DNA of 64,000 nucleotides from Burkholderiaceae bacterium (GTDB taxonomy: Bacteria > Pseudomonadota > Gammaproteobacteria > Burkholderiales > Burkholderiaceae_C): positions 1 to 64,000 of the forward strand of contig JAIRVR010000055.1 of assembly GCA_031253795.1 (NCBI GenBank), given 5' to 3'. The translations under genes and the position numbers were made by a program. The notes under the pieces are model-generated. The model saw nothing but the letters and a program-made list of their open reading frames with translations, was not told the origin of the DNA and ran no database searches. Shown here piece after piece: positions 1 to 8,681 of the stretch; the stretch's first letter is position 1, and every line of letters starts with the position of its first letter.

Positions 1-101
1 GTGCTCATGGGCACCTGCACCTCGTAGCCCACGCCGCCGCAGTCCACCAGCACCTCGGGCGGGTTTTTTTCCAGCAGCGTTCCTGTCAATTTGCCTATCA
101 T
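1..101 (-). CDS. ruvA: Holliday junction DNA helicase subunit RuvA (N-terminal part only)
   Basis: The complement strand reads from an ATG at 101 off the left edge as [16 protein letters not shown] followed by [12 protein letters not shown]. This is the conserved start of RuvA, the tetrameric protein that holds Holliday junctions and loads the RuvB motor during branch migration. Only about 33 codons, part of the N-terminal OB-fold domain, lie in the window. The gene is divergent from phoH, with 124 bases between the two starts. The identity comes from the match to the well-known RuvA N-terminus; the rest cannot be checked here. Confidence 0.9.
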   Translation of the reverse strand, partial: MIGKLTGTLLEKNPPEVLVDCGGVGYEVQVPMS

Positions 102-225
102 TGGTGTCCTTTGCCGCCCAGGGGCGGCTTTTCATGCCCGTCCGCAGCCAGAAAGCCGGCCCCTGCCTGGGTCCGGCGCCGCGCCACCGCGCCGGCCGCC
201 ATGCGGAATCTCTGGAATTATCCGC

Positions 226-1197
226 GTGATCCTGCGCCATACCTTCACACCCCACAACAACACCCGGCTCGGCCACCTGTGCGGACCGGCCGACGTGCAC
301 CTGCGCACCATCGAGGACGCCCTGGGCGTCAAGATCGCCCACCGCCACGAGCAATTCAAGGTCGACGGCCCCAAGGCCAAGGCTGGCGAGGCGCTGGAAC
401 TGCTGCAGGCCCTGTATGAAATGGCCGACGAGCCCATCCTCGACGACACGCTGCAGCTCATGCTGGCCGGCGATGTCGAACTGATCGAGGAACCCCAGGA
501 TGCCATCCACCTGTCCACGCGCCGCACCGACCTGCGCGCGCGCACGGCCAACCAGTCCGCCTACCTGGAAAACATCGCGCGCCACGACATCACCTTCGGC
601 ATCGGCCCCGCCGGCACGGGCAAGACCTACCTCGCCGTGGCCTGCGCCGTCGATGCGCTGGAGCGCAGCGCCGTGCAGCGCATCGTGCTCACACGCCCCG
701 CCGTCGAGGCCGGCGAACGCCTGGGCTTCCTGCCCGGCGACCTGACCCAGAAGGTCGATCCCTATCTGCGCCCGCTGTACGACGCGCTCTACGACCTCAT
801 GGGCTACGACAAGGTGCAAAAGGCCTTCGAGCGCAACGTGCTGGAAATCGCGCCCCTGGCCTTCATGCGCGGGCGCACGCTGAACAACGCCTTCGTCATC
901 CTCGACGAAGCCCAGAACACCACGCCCGAGCAGATGAAGATGTTCCTCACCCGCATAGGCTTCGGTGCCAAGGCCGTGGTCACCGGCGACGTCAGCCAGA
1001 TCGACCTGCCCAAGGGCGCGCTCAGCGGACTGATCGATGCCGAGCGCGTCCTCAAGCGCGTCAAGGGCATTGCCATCAACCACTTCACCAGCGCCGACGT
1101 GGTGCGCCATCCCCTGGTGGCGCGCATCGTCGACGCCTATGACGCGCGCGGTCAGGCCCCCGCGCGCCGTGCCTCGGCCCGGCTCTCCGCCATCTGA
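226..1197 (+). CDS. phoH: PhoH-like ATPase
   Basis: A 323-residue PhoH/YbeZ-type ATPase. It has a Walker A motif (GPAGTGKT) and a Walker B motif (VILDEAQN) in the C-terminal P-loop domain. The N-terminal part carries the family's KH-like segment. I chose the GTG at 226 because it gives the usual family start, [15 protein letters not shown]; a TTG at 91 would add 45 residues that do not look like protein. ybeY follows 38 bases downstream, the conserved ybeZ-ybeY pairing, which links this ATPase to rRNA and RNA processing. The exact biochemical role of the family is not settled. Confidence 0.92.
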   Translation: MILRHTFTPHNNTRLGHLCGPADVHLRTIEDALGVKIAHRHEQFKVDGPKAKAGEALELLQALYEMADEPILDDTLQLMLAGDVELIEEPQDAIHLSTRRTDLRARTANQSAYLENIARHDITFGIGPAGTGKTYLAVACAVDALERSAVQRIVLTRPAVEAGERLGFLPGDLTQKVDPYLRPLYDALYDLMGYDKVQKAFERNVLEIAPLAFMRGRTLNNAFVILDEAQNTTPEQMKMFLTRIGFGAKAVVTGDVSQIDLPKGALSGLIDAERVLKRVKGIAINHFTSADVVRHPLVARIVDAYDARGQAPARRASARLSAI

Positions 1198-1235
1198 CGG
1201 ACCGGCGCCCCCAGAACGCCCACACCCCACGCCCC

Positions 1236-1694
1236 ATGTCCCTGAACCAACTGCAACTGTCCCTGCAATTCGCGCGCTTCGCCGAAGCGCCGGTCCACCG
1301 CGCCGTGCTCTCGCGCAGCAAGGTCACGCGCTGGATACGCCATGCCCTGGCCGTCGATGCCGAAATCACCGTGCGCATCGTCGATGCCGAGGAAGGCCAG
1401 CAGCTCAACCGCGAATACCGCCACAAGGACTACGCCACCAATGTGCTGACCTTCGACTACCAACAGGAACCGACGGTCATGGCCGACCTGGTCCTGTGCG
1501 CCCCCGTGGTCGAGCGCGAAGCCCGCGAGCAGAGCAAGACCCTGGAGGAACACTACGCCCACCTGCTGGTGCACGGCACCCTGCACGCCCAGGGCTGGGA
1601 CCATGAAACCGGCGAGCAGGACGCCGAGGAAATGGAAGCCTACGAAACCGACATCATGGTCGAGCTGGGCTTCCAGGACCCATACGCCAAGTGA
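1236..1694 (+). CDS. ybeY: Endoribonuclease YbeY (rRNA maturation factor)
   Basis: A 152-residue metal-dependent endoribonuclease that acts in 16S rRNA 3'-end maturation and 70S quality control. The zinc motif [11 protein letters not shown] is at residues 113-123, with the three histidines of the HGxLHxxGxDH signature intact. The upstream conserved segment [13 protein letters not shown] is also present. It lies 38 bases after phoH on the same strand, so co-transcription is likely. Length is normal for the family. Confidence 0.96.
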   Translation: MSLNQLQLSLQFARFAEAPVHRAVLSRSKVTRWIRHALAVDAEITVRIVDAEEGQQLNREYRHKDYATNVLTFDYQQEPTVMADLVLCAPVVEREAREQSKTLEEHYAHLLVHGTLHAQGWDHETGEQDAEEMEAYETDIMVELGFQDPYAK

Positions 1695-1979
1695 GGGGCA
1701 CGGCCCCCGGCCTGCCGCTGGCCCTGCCGGCGCGGACCCTGGATGCGCCATGGCCGCAGGGGCCCTGCCCTGCACGGCCCTGAGCGGCCCTGTTCGGCCG
1801 TTCTCGGCCTTTCTCGGCCTTGCCTTTTTTGCACAACAGCCCTCACCCGCGCGGTATGCGGGCGCGACAGGGCACGGCCGCATCCAGCCACTAAGATCGC
1901 GCCTCACCCATAACAAAACACCTGGCCGCGCGGCAAGGCCCCGCCCGTGCGACACAGGCCCCCGGAGGAGACAACACCC

Positions 1980-2738
1980 ATGTGGGACATCGCCCTGCTC
2001 ATGTCCGCCGCCTTTGTGGCCGGTGCCCTCAACGCCGTGGCCGGAGGCGGCAGCTTTCTCACGCTGCCGGCCCTGGTCTTCACCGGCGTGCCGCCCGTGG
2101 CCGCCAACGCCACCGGCACCGTCGCCCTGCTGCCCGGCTATGCCGCCAGCGCCTGGGGCTTCCGGCAGGAAATGGAGCCGCCGCCGGGCCTCGCCCTGCG
2201 CGGCGTCATCGCCCTGTCGCTGATCGGCGGCTCGCTGGGCGCGGCCCTGCTCCTGGTCACGCCCGACCACCTGTTCCGCAAGGTCGTGCCCTGGCTGCTG
2301 CTGGCCGCCACCGCCATGTTCGCCTTCGCTCCCCAGTTGCGGCGCTGGGCCGGTCGCGGCGCGGACGGACACGCCTCCCACGCTTCGCCCCTCCGATCGG
2401 GCGCCGGCATGCTGGCCGTGGCCATTTACGGCGGCTACTTCAATGGCGGCCTGGGCATCCTGCTGCTGGCACTGTTCGGCCTGCTGGGCCAGACCCGGCT
2501 GCATGCCATGAACGGCATGAAAAACCTGGTCTCCGCCTTGCTCACGGCCATTGCCGTCGCCATCTATGCCGCCGGTGGCGTGGTGCAGTGGAAACAAGCC
2601 CTGGTCATGATGGTTGCCGCCACGGCCGGCGGCTACGGCGGTGCGCGCCTGGCCCGCCGCATCCCGCCCGAGTGGCTGCGCGCGGGCATCGTGCTGACCG
2701 GCCTGGTGATGGCGGCGGTGTTTTTCGGAAGGCAGTGA
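1980..2738 (+). CDS. TauE/SafE-type sulfite/anion exporter family membrane protein
   Basis: A 252-residue polytopic inner-membrane protein of the TauE/SafE (DUF81) family. The first helix carries the glycine-rich motif NAVAGGGSFLTLPAL, followed by NATGTVALLPGYAAS, and a matching half appears later (YGGYFNGGLGILLLA), as expected for an internally duplicated transporter. The ATG at 1980 follows a strong ribosome site (GGAGGAGA). Family members export sulfite, sulfoacetate or related anions; the substrate here is unknown. The 285 bases before it hold no gene that I can see, only short repeated TTCTCGGCC-like units. Confidence 0.88.
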   Translation: MWDIALLMSAAFVAGALNAVAGGGSFLTLPALVFTGVPPVAANATGTVALLPGYAASAWGFRQEMEPPPGLALRGVIALSLIGGSLGAALLLVTPDHLFRKVVPWLLLAATAMFAFAPQLRRWAGRGADGHASHASPLRSGAGMLAVAIYGGYFNGGLGILLLALFGLLGQTRLHAMNGMKNLVSALLTAIAVAIYAAGGVVQWKQALVMMVAATAGGYGGARLARRIPPEWLRAGIVLTGLVMAAVFFGRQ

Positions 2739-2753
2739 AGGAGGCGTCGGCCG

Positions 2754-3149
2754 CTACCTCTTCGGCCTGCCGCCACGGGCCGCCTGGCCCACTGGCTTCT
2801 CCACCGCCTTGTTGATCTTGCGCGCAGAAACGTCCGGCTGCTTCTCCGCCACCAGGGCCTGCGCCAGCACCTGAAGTTGCTGCTCGATGCGCTTCACCGC
2901 CGCCAGCGTTTCATCCCCGGCCAGCCCGGCGGGACCTGACATCGGGCCGTGGCCATTGCCATTGCTGGCGGCTTCCGTACCGGCACGCTGGAAGCCGTCA
3001 AAGCTGTACGCCAGCCTCGCGATGATTTCCGCATTCATGCTGCGCTGGTTGCTCTTGGCCACCCGCGCCAGTTGTTCACGCAGCTCCCACGGCATGCGCA
3101 GCGGGTAAGACGGCAGTTGCTTGTCGGTCATCCATCGGATTCTGGACAT
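2754..3149 (-). CDS. Arc family ribbon-helix-helix DNA-binding protein
   Basis: A 131-residue protein whose first 55 residues match the Arc/Mnt ribbon-helix-helix fold: a short strand (QLPSYPLRMP), then WELREQLARVAKSNQRSMNAEIIARL. The rest is a polar linker, a predicted coiled segment (KRIEQQLQVLAQAL) and a basic tail ending RGGRPKR. The start could be the ATG at 3149 or the one at 3131. It is divergent from an unknown gene at 3247, and the 97 bases between hold nested inverted repeats overlapping a good promoter, so it probably represses itself and that gene. It ends 15 bases after the TauE gene, tail to tail. Confidence 0.8.
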   Translation of the reverse strand: MSRIRWMTDKQLPSYPLRMPWELREQLARVAKSNQRSMNAEIIARLAYSFDGFQRAGTEAASNGNGHGPMSGPAGLAGDETLAAVKRIEQQLQVLAQALVAEKQPDVSARKINKAVEKPVGQAARGGRPKR

Positions 3150-3154
3150 CAGAA

Positions 3155-3174
3155 AGATTCATGACAATGAATCT
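3155..3174. promoter_or_regulatory. Perfect palindrome, probable Arc-type operator
   Basis: AGATTCAT and ATGAATCT are perfect 8-base arms around GACA. The palindrome lies just upstream of the Arc-family start. Arc-type proteins bind palindromic half-sites as paired dimers, so this is a natural self-regulation site; binding is inferred. Confidence 0.6.
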
Positions 3175-3212
3175 ATTTGACATCTAAACTTGAATAACAT
3201 CTAATAGATTCA
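3168..3212. promoter_or_regulatory. Long inverted repeat flanking a promoter (operator pair)
   Basis: TGAATCTATT at 3168-3177 is repeated as its exact complement AATAGATTCA at 3203-3212, with 25 bases between. The left arm shares bases with the palindrome at 3155-3174, so the same half-site ATGAATCT occurs three times. The pair brackets the -35 and -10 elements of the rightward promoter, an arrangement expected for repression by promoter occlusion. Confidence 0.6.
3177..3205 (+). promoter_or_regulatory. Sigma-70 promoter for the gene at 3247
   Basis: TTGACA at 3177-3182 is a perfect -35. It is followed after 17 bases by TCTAAT at 3200-3205, one base from the consensus -10. Transcription would begin near 3212, about 20 bases before the ribosome site of the rightward gene. 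The right arm of the inverted repeat covers the -10 and the left arm ends at the first base of the -35. Confidence 0.65.
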
Positions 3213-3246
3213 AGCATTTCCATCTCTGCACCCCGGAGGAATCGGC

Positions 3247-3645
3247 ATGGCTCTCACCCATTTTTCGCAGGCACATCGGGCAGCAAATGCCTTCACCTGG
3301 CCCAGCGCATCGCAAATGATGGCCATCGCCATCCTCCGCGCCGAGCAACAGCTGGAATCCCTGATCGACGCACGCGGTGCCGACAGGAAATGGCGAGACA
3401 GGGATGCCGACGTCGAAATGACCGCCGAGCTGTGCCTGGCCCACATCCGCCGCATGAAACACATGGACTTCGGCCAGGCCTGCGACTTCGACGCCGAATG
3501 GCTGCGCACCCGCGCCGCCCTGGCCCTGGCCACCCGGGCCTTCAGCCGCCCCAGATCCTGCTACGGCAAACGGCTGGCCTGCGCCCTGCACCTGTTCGAC
3601 GAAGGCGCGCGTTCGGTGGAGTTTGTGGGTGGATTGGGGGTGTAG
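3247..3645 (+). CDS. Hypothetical protein divergent from the Arc-type regulator
   Basis: A 132-residue protein that I do not recognise. It has a clear ribosome site (CGGAGGA) six bases before its ATG and a consensus-like promoter upstream, so it is probably a real gene. The sequence is mostly helical and charged, with no signal peptide or membrane segment. It has two cysteines in the C-terminal third and a cluster of Asp/Arg residues (ADRKWRDRDADVEM). It ends 40 bases before the oldest CRISPR repeat. Its position under an Arc-type repressor at the edge of a defence island suggests a mobile-element or phage-like accessory function, but this is only context. Confidence 0.6.
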   Translation: MALTHFSQAHRAANAFTWPSASQMMAIAILRAEQQLESLIDARGADRKWRDRDADVEMTAELCLAHIRRMKHMDFGQACDFDAEWLRTRAALALATRAFSRPRSCYGKRLACALHLFDEGARSVEFVGGLGV

Positions 3646-3685
3646 GCCGGTATTGGGTGGTGAAATGGGTTTTGGTTGATGGGGC

Positions 3686-6600
3686 TTGCTGGGCTGCCTA
3701 TGCGGCAGCGAACCGGCTGCGGGCCTTTTCAAAGCATCTGGCGTGTTTCTGAGCTGCCTCTGCGGCAGCGAACTAGCTGGCCCGCACGCCGGCGCTGAGC
3801 TGGGTTTTCTGAGCTGCCTATGCGGCAGCGAACAAGCTCACGCGCTGCATTGGGCCCTTGTTTGATTTCTGAGCTGCCTATGCGGCAGCGAACGGCCTGG
3901 GGCGCGGTCTGCGACAAGCGCGGCTTTTCTGAGCTGCCTATGCGGCAGCGAACTTGAGATTCGCACTAGGCCACTACCTAAAATCTTTCTGAGCTGCCTA
4001 TGCGGCAGCGAACAGGGGCTTGCCGCGGTACGGCGTGCTTTCCGATTTCTGAGCTGCCTATGCGGCAGCGAACAAAGAGTGGGTGCGCCGCATGAAGCGG
4101 GCCCTATTTCTGAGCTGCCTATGCGGCAGCGAACCCTCTTGATGATCTGCTTGATGCTGTGGATCTTTTCTGAGCTGCCTATGCGGCAGCGAACGAGATC
4201 GAGCGCCGCAATGCCCTCAAGGCTATTTTCTGAGCTGCCTATGCGGCAGCGAACGCGCTGACCCCGTGCGCTTGTTCCTGGGCGATTTTCTGAGCTGCCT
4301 ATGCGGCAGCGAACGGTGGGATGAGGTCGTGTTCCCACGCGGCACATTTCTGAGCTGCCTATGCGGCAGCGAACGACGCCCGCGCCGGGGCAGCTCCTGC
4401 CGCTGTTTTCTGAGCTGCCTATGCGGCAGCGAACATGGCCCATCTTCAGCGGCTCGCCTCCGTGGAATTTCTGAGCTGCCTATGCGGCAGCGAACTGCTG
4501 AAGCGCCTGGGGCCGCTCCTGAGGCTTTTTCTGAGCTGCCTATGCGGCAGCGAACGAAGCCGTCAAGGGCTGGTCCAGCTGCAACGATTTCTGAGCTGCC
4601 TATGCGGCAGCGAACTTGCGCGCCTCCAGCTCTGCCAGTTGCTGGGTTTTCTGAGCTGCCTATGCGGCAGCGAACGACAACGGACCGGTCAGGACGTTCG
4701 TCCATGATTTCTGAGCTGCCTATGCGGCAGCGAACGAAGGAGTGCCCCCAGGCGGCGTAGTCGTAACTTTCTGAGCTGCCTATGCGGCAGCGAACAGCCG
4801 TTGATGCACGCGGCAGTCTGGGGGTTATTTCTGAGCTGCCTATGCGGCAGCGAACAGCTCGAGCGGCGTGGGCAGGTGATCTCCTGTTTTCTGAGCTGCC
4901 TATGCGGCAGCGAACGTCGGCATTGCGCTGGTCATGAAGGGCCCCACTTTCTGAGCTGCCTATGCGGCAGCGAACAGTGAAATAGGGTCTTGCAGAGACA
5001 GCGCGATTTTCTGAGCTGCCTATGCGGCAGCGAACGGAGAAGTTCGCCCCGGTGCACCGCGTGACGTTTTCTGAGCTGCCTATGCGGCAGCGAACTACAG
5101 CGCATCAGCGAATGCCAGCCTCCAGGCTTTCTGAGCTGCCTATGCGGCAGCGAACGCCTACACGCACAGGTCGGATGCGGCGGCAATTTTCTGAGCTGCC
5201 TATGCGGCAGCGAACAGCTTCGTCAACGTGGCCTCAACGCCGACATATTTCTGAGCTGCCTATGCGGCAGCGAACCGTTCTGCTGCTATGCGGACGACAG
5301 GCTGCATTTTCTGAGCTGCCTATGCGGCAGCGAACTACACGCTGGGCCAGCGCCCCACTGGGCACAATTTCTGAGCTGCCTATGCGGCAGCGAACTGGGA
5401 TTCGGTCCCAGGGAGGAATATTGACGATTTCTGAGCTGCCTATGCGGCAGCGAACAAGGACAGCCCGACGCTGCTGGACATCTACCGTTTTCTGAGCTGC
5501 CTATGCGGCAGCGAACCATCTTGCCGCCCGCCCAGGAGACCTCTTTCATTTCTGAGCTGCCTATGCGGCAGCGAACGTAGCGATGGTCTTCTGGATCGCC
5601 CTGTTCCATTTCTGAGCTGCCTATGCGGCAGCGAACTCCGCAACCAGCGCGGCAACGCAAAAGCCTCGTTTCTGAGCTGCCTATGCGGCAGCGAACAGGA
5701 GCGCTAAGCGCAACAGCCGCTGCATCTATTTCTGAGCTGCCTATGCGGCAGCGAACCACGGCAAAAGCGTGCATGCGGGCATTCAGGATTTCTGAGCTGC
5801 CTATGCGGCAGCGAACTTTCCGTTCGTTGCTGAAGTCGAAATGGAGATTTTCTGAGCTGCCTATGCGGCAGCGAACGTTCTGGCGGCGGCAGTTTTGGCC
5901 CCTCACTTTTTCTGAGCTGCCTATGCGGCAGCGAACGCGGCACAGCCGCGAAAGCGGATTGGGTCATTTTTCTGAGCTGCCTATGCGGCAGCGAACAAGC
6001 CCGCGAACATGCATAGTTCGCGCGACGTTTTCTGAGCTGCCTATGCGGCAGCGAACGCTGCCCTTGCGTTCGGCGCCGTGCTCTATGTTTTCTGAGCTGC
6101 CTATGCGGCAGCGAACCGAGTCTTGCACCAGCTGGTACTGCGGCAAGTTTTCTGAGCTGCCTATGCGGCAGCGAACGCGGCTCCTCGCTTGGCTCAAGGC
6201 CCTTGCCTTTTCTGAGCTGCCTATGCGGCAGCGAACGCGAGCGCCGAGCCGAAGACGACTGCCGCCGATTTCTGAGCTGCCTATGCGGCAGCGAACGCCT
6301 TCCAGCCCTGGCAGCAGTCCGCCCGTATTTTCTGAGCTGCCTATGCGGCAGCGAACAGCGCGCGGCCGCAGCTGCAGCGGCCGCCGAATTTCTGAGCTGC
6401 CTATGCGGCAGCGAACGATGGGTCGTTGACGCCCCCAAAACCTGACCGTTTCTGAGCTGCCTATGCGGCAGCGAACATCCTTTGGATGTCGGTTTTTGGC
6501 GGTGCGTTTTTCTGAGCTGCCTATGCGGCAGCGAACCGCGCCCTGGCCCGCGCCAGTGCTGCAGCGGATTTCTGAGCTGCCTATGCGGCAGCGAACGTCC

Positions 6601-6896
6601 GCTGGCACGTCGAGGTAGACGCGCACGCTTTCTGAGCTGCCTATGCGGCAGCGAACTTTTTCCCGCTTTCCCAGTTGGGTTCGTCAAATTTCTGAGCTGC
6701 CTATGCGGCAGCGAACCTGTCGCGCTGGCCGGCGTGGGCTGGGCCATCTTTCTGAGCTGCCTATGCGGCAGCGAACTGCGGCAATAAATATCGGCATTTC
6801 TATGTCCTTTTCTGAGCTGCCTATGCGGCAGCGAACATCCTTTGGATGTCGGTTTTTGGCGGTGCGTTTTTCTGAGCTGCCTATGCGGCAGCGAAC
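3686..6896 (-). CRISPR. Type I-F CRISPR array, 54 repeats and 53 spacers
   Basis: A 28-base repeat recurs every 60 bases from 3686 to 6896. Fifty spacers are 32 bases and three are 33 (at 4074, 4435 and 5456). Read on the complement strand, the repeat begins GTTCGCTGCC, has a five-base-pair stem CTGCC/GGCAG around GCATA, and ends in the eight-base handle CTCAGAAA; this is the I-F type cut by Cas6f. Transcription is therefore leftward, from the leader at 6897. The repeats are identical except the two at the left end: 3686-3713 has two changes and 3746-3773 has one. This marks the left as the old end. The first spacer next to the leader (6837-6868) is a copy of the seventh (6477-6508). Confidence 0.99.
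6837..6868. repeat. Leader-proximal spacer identical to the spacer at 6477-6508
   Basis: All 32 bases, from ATCCTTTGGATG to GGCGGTGCGTT, match the spacer at 6477-6508, exactly six repeat units away. The five spacers between the copies are all different, so this is a single-spacer duplication and not a block duplication. Confidence 0.97.
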
Positions 6897-7026
6897 TAGA
6901 CATCAATCCTCCCAATGCATTGATTTTTAAAGAACTTCGGCTTGCACGCAGCGAGCACCCCAAAATGTGGGGCACCCTGCAAGTCGTTGATTTACAAAGG
7001 GGTAGCGCAGCTGCCCGGAAAAAGGG
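6897..7026 (-). promoter_or_regulatory. CRISPR leader with two IHF sites and a boxA-like element
   Basis: This 130-base stretch separates cas6f from the newest repeat and is locally AT-rich. On the complement strand it has two perfect matches to the IHF consensus WATCAANNNNTTR: 6913-6925, starting 16 bases from the first repeat, and 6980-6992. A short inverted repeat CCCCA/TGGGG lies between them at 6958-6972. GTTCTTTAAAAA at 6924-6935 resembles the Nus-factor boxA of rRNA leaders. IHF bending of the leader is established for I-F spacer integration; the boxA reading is inference. I could not assign a clear -35/-10 pair. Confidence 0.75.
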
Positions 7027-7599
7027 TCAAAACCAGGGAACGGTGGCCCCCTGGCTCAGGCCATAGCTATTGAAGCCATCTGCGGACGCAGGGTCCTGCA
7101 CGGTTTTCTGTTCGATGAACAGACAAAAGGGCTGCCCCGTGCTGGCGCTGCGCAACTGCACGTAGGGCAGGTCCGGCGTGCGCTCCGCGCTGTCGGGAAT
7201 GGCGGCAGCGGCCTGTTCGGCGCTTTCCCCCTTGCGCCGCATTCGGCGCCGGCGCAGGCGGTCGGGGCTGGTTTTGAATTGCCGGCGCTGCACCCGGCAA
7301 GGCACTGCGTCACCTGGCACCGGGGTGGGCTGCGTGCATTGCACGTGGTCGCGCATGCCCTGCAGCCAGGGCAGGCCCATCAGGCGCTGCAGCGCTGCCT
7401 CGCTACCGTGCAGGCGCAGCACGGCGCCCAATGTGCGCGGACGCAGGCTGTAGCGGGGAAAGCTGATGCCAATGTCATCCGCCCCCAGTTGCACCAGGGC
7501 GCGGTGCAGCTTGGCGGCCAGGGCGCCCAACAAGTGGGCATGGCTGAACTCCGGGTCGGGCAGCAGGGTGATGTCGATGTAGTGCGTGGTCATGGCCAT
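7027..7599 (-). CDS. cas6f: CRISPR RNA endoribonuclease Cas6f (Csy4)
   Basis: A 190-residue Cas6f that cuts pre-crRNA at the base of the repeat hairpin and stays bound to the crRNA 3' stem. The N-terminal segment HYIDITLLPDPEFS and the helix with catalytic-type His32 (KLHRAL) match Csy4. The arginine-rich helix that enters the RNA major groove is at about 113-123 (DRLRRRRMRRK). The C-terminal LPYVQLRSASTGQPFCLFI segment is also typical. Its start overlaps the cas7f stop by one base. ATGs at 7599 and 7593 are both possible starts. It is the last cas gene before the leader. Confidence 0.95.
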   Translation of the reverse strand: MAMTTHYIDITLLPDPEFSHAHLLGALAAKLHRALVQLGADDIGISFPRYSLRPRTLGAVLRLHGSEAALQRLMGLPWLQGMRDHVQCTQPTPVPGDAVPCRVQRRQFKTSPDRLRRRRMRRKGESAEQAAAAIPDSAERTPDLPYVQLRSASTGQPFCLFIEQKTVQDPASADGFNSYGLSQGATVPWF

Positions 7600-8627
7600 C
7601 AGCTCGCATCACCGAACACGCCGCCACGAATGAGGACTGCCATCACAAAGTGCTGCTGCTCCAGGGAAGGGACCTTGTCCTTGAGCAGCCATTCGTCCAG
7701 CAGGGTGTAGAAGTCCAGTTTTTGCTTGGGCTGGCGATAGGCCTTGCCCTGGGTCGTGACCGAGCCATAGGGCTCGACCGCGATGGGCCCCAGCTCGCCG
7801 GCACCCTCGTACCAGGTATCGATGGTGCGCAGGGCATTGCCGATTTTCTGGGAGTGGATGGCAGCCACTTCCCGGCCTGGCTCACCGATCTGATAGAGAG
7901 TTTTGCTTTTCTTGGTGCTGGCCTTGTCAAGAATCAGCTCCTGCGACGGAAAGACTTCCTGGCCCGCACCCAGCCGCACAAAGGCCGTGATCTGCAGCAG
8001 CACATGGCACCGGCCGGCCAGGCCGTCGGCGATCACGGCGCCCAGCGATTGGACTTGTTCGTCGAGTCCGTCCAGCTGGCGCAGGTTCTGCGCCAAGGCG
8101 TCGAAGGACCACGCCTTGTCCGCCTTGCCGTCCTTGAGATGGACCACCTGCACCTGCACGCTTTCCGCGCCCACGCGGTTGCGCCACAGAAAGCGCCCGC
8201 TGGCCAGGTTGGCCGCATAGCGGTTGGCCAGTTCGGTGAATCCGTGGCCTGCCACGTAGGCTCGCACGGTCTGCGCCAGCTTGGCCTGGTACTCGGCGCT
8301 GTTGCAGGCCGAGGGTATGCCTGCGCCGGCCAGCACACGCAGCGTGAACTGGACCTTGAGCGTGTCGGCGTCGGCGGGCAGCGCAGCCACGTCCACGGTC
8401 TGCAGGTTGGGGTTTTCGATGGCGGCGTCAAGCTTGGCCGGGTCCTGATCCTTGGCCTTGAGGCGGTTGGAGATGGTGCCGCGAACGGATTTCTCCTGCA
8501 CTTTGACGCAAGCCCAGGATGCCGATGCAGCCTGGTCTTCCCAGCGGCCTGCGTGGAAGACGGCGTCGGAAGGGTCGAGTTTGCGTTCGAAGGCGAGAAC
8601 GGATGCGGTCTTGAGAGCATTCGACAT
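7599..8627 (-). CDS. cas7f: Type I-F Cascade backbone protein Cas7f (Csy3)
   Basis: A 342-residue Csy3, the subunit that polymerises along the crRNA spacer in the I-F surveillance complex. The start [21 protein letters not shown] is the family's hallmark N-terminus, and the length equals that of typical Csy3. I placed the start at 8627, after an AAGGA ribosome site, rather than at an in-frame GTG-type extension to 8678. Upstream is cas5f (54 bases away) and downstream cas6f overlaps by one base, so the three are one operon. Confidence 0.96.
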   Translation of the reverse strand: MSNALKTASVLAFERKLDPSDAVFHAGRWEDQAASASWACVKVQEKSVRGTISNRLKAKDQDPAKLDAAIENPNLQTVDVAALPADADTLKVQFTLRVLAGAGIPSACNSAEYQAKLAQTVRAYVAGHGFTELANRYAANLASGRFLWRNRVGAESVQVQVVHLKDGKADKAWSFDALAQNLRQLDGLDEQVQSLGAVIADGLAGRCHVLLQITAFVRLGAGQEVFPSQELILDKASTKKSKTLYQIGEPGREVAAIHSQKIGNALRTIDTWYEGAGELGPIAVEPYGSVTTQGKAYRQPKQKLDFYTLLDEWLLKDKVPSLEQQHFVMAVLIRGGVFGDAS

Positions 8628-8681
8628 GGTGATCAATCCTTGGGCAATAGGTTGTGAAATTCGGCGCAGAGAGGACAAAGC

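Noticed and set aside
91-225. N-terminal extension of PhoH from the TTG at 91
   Set aside because: The 45 extra residues are Pro/Arg/Gly-rich and unlike PhoH. The GTG at 226 gives the family's normal start. The TTG also lies inside the start of divergent ruvA.
1695-1979. A small gene between ybeY and the TauE gene
   Set aside because: Short open frames there have no ribosome site and biased low-complexity peptides; nothing supports a gene.
3729-6975. Several long open frames on both strands through 3700-6975, with repeating peptides such as RCRIGSSE or ELPMRQRT
   Set aside because: They are translations of the CRISPR repeat, whose 60-base period keeps the frame open. No ribosome site or coding signal is present.
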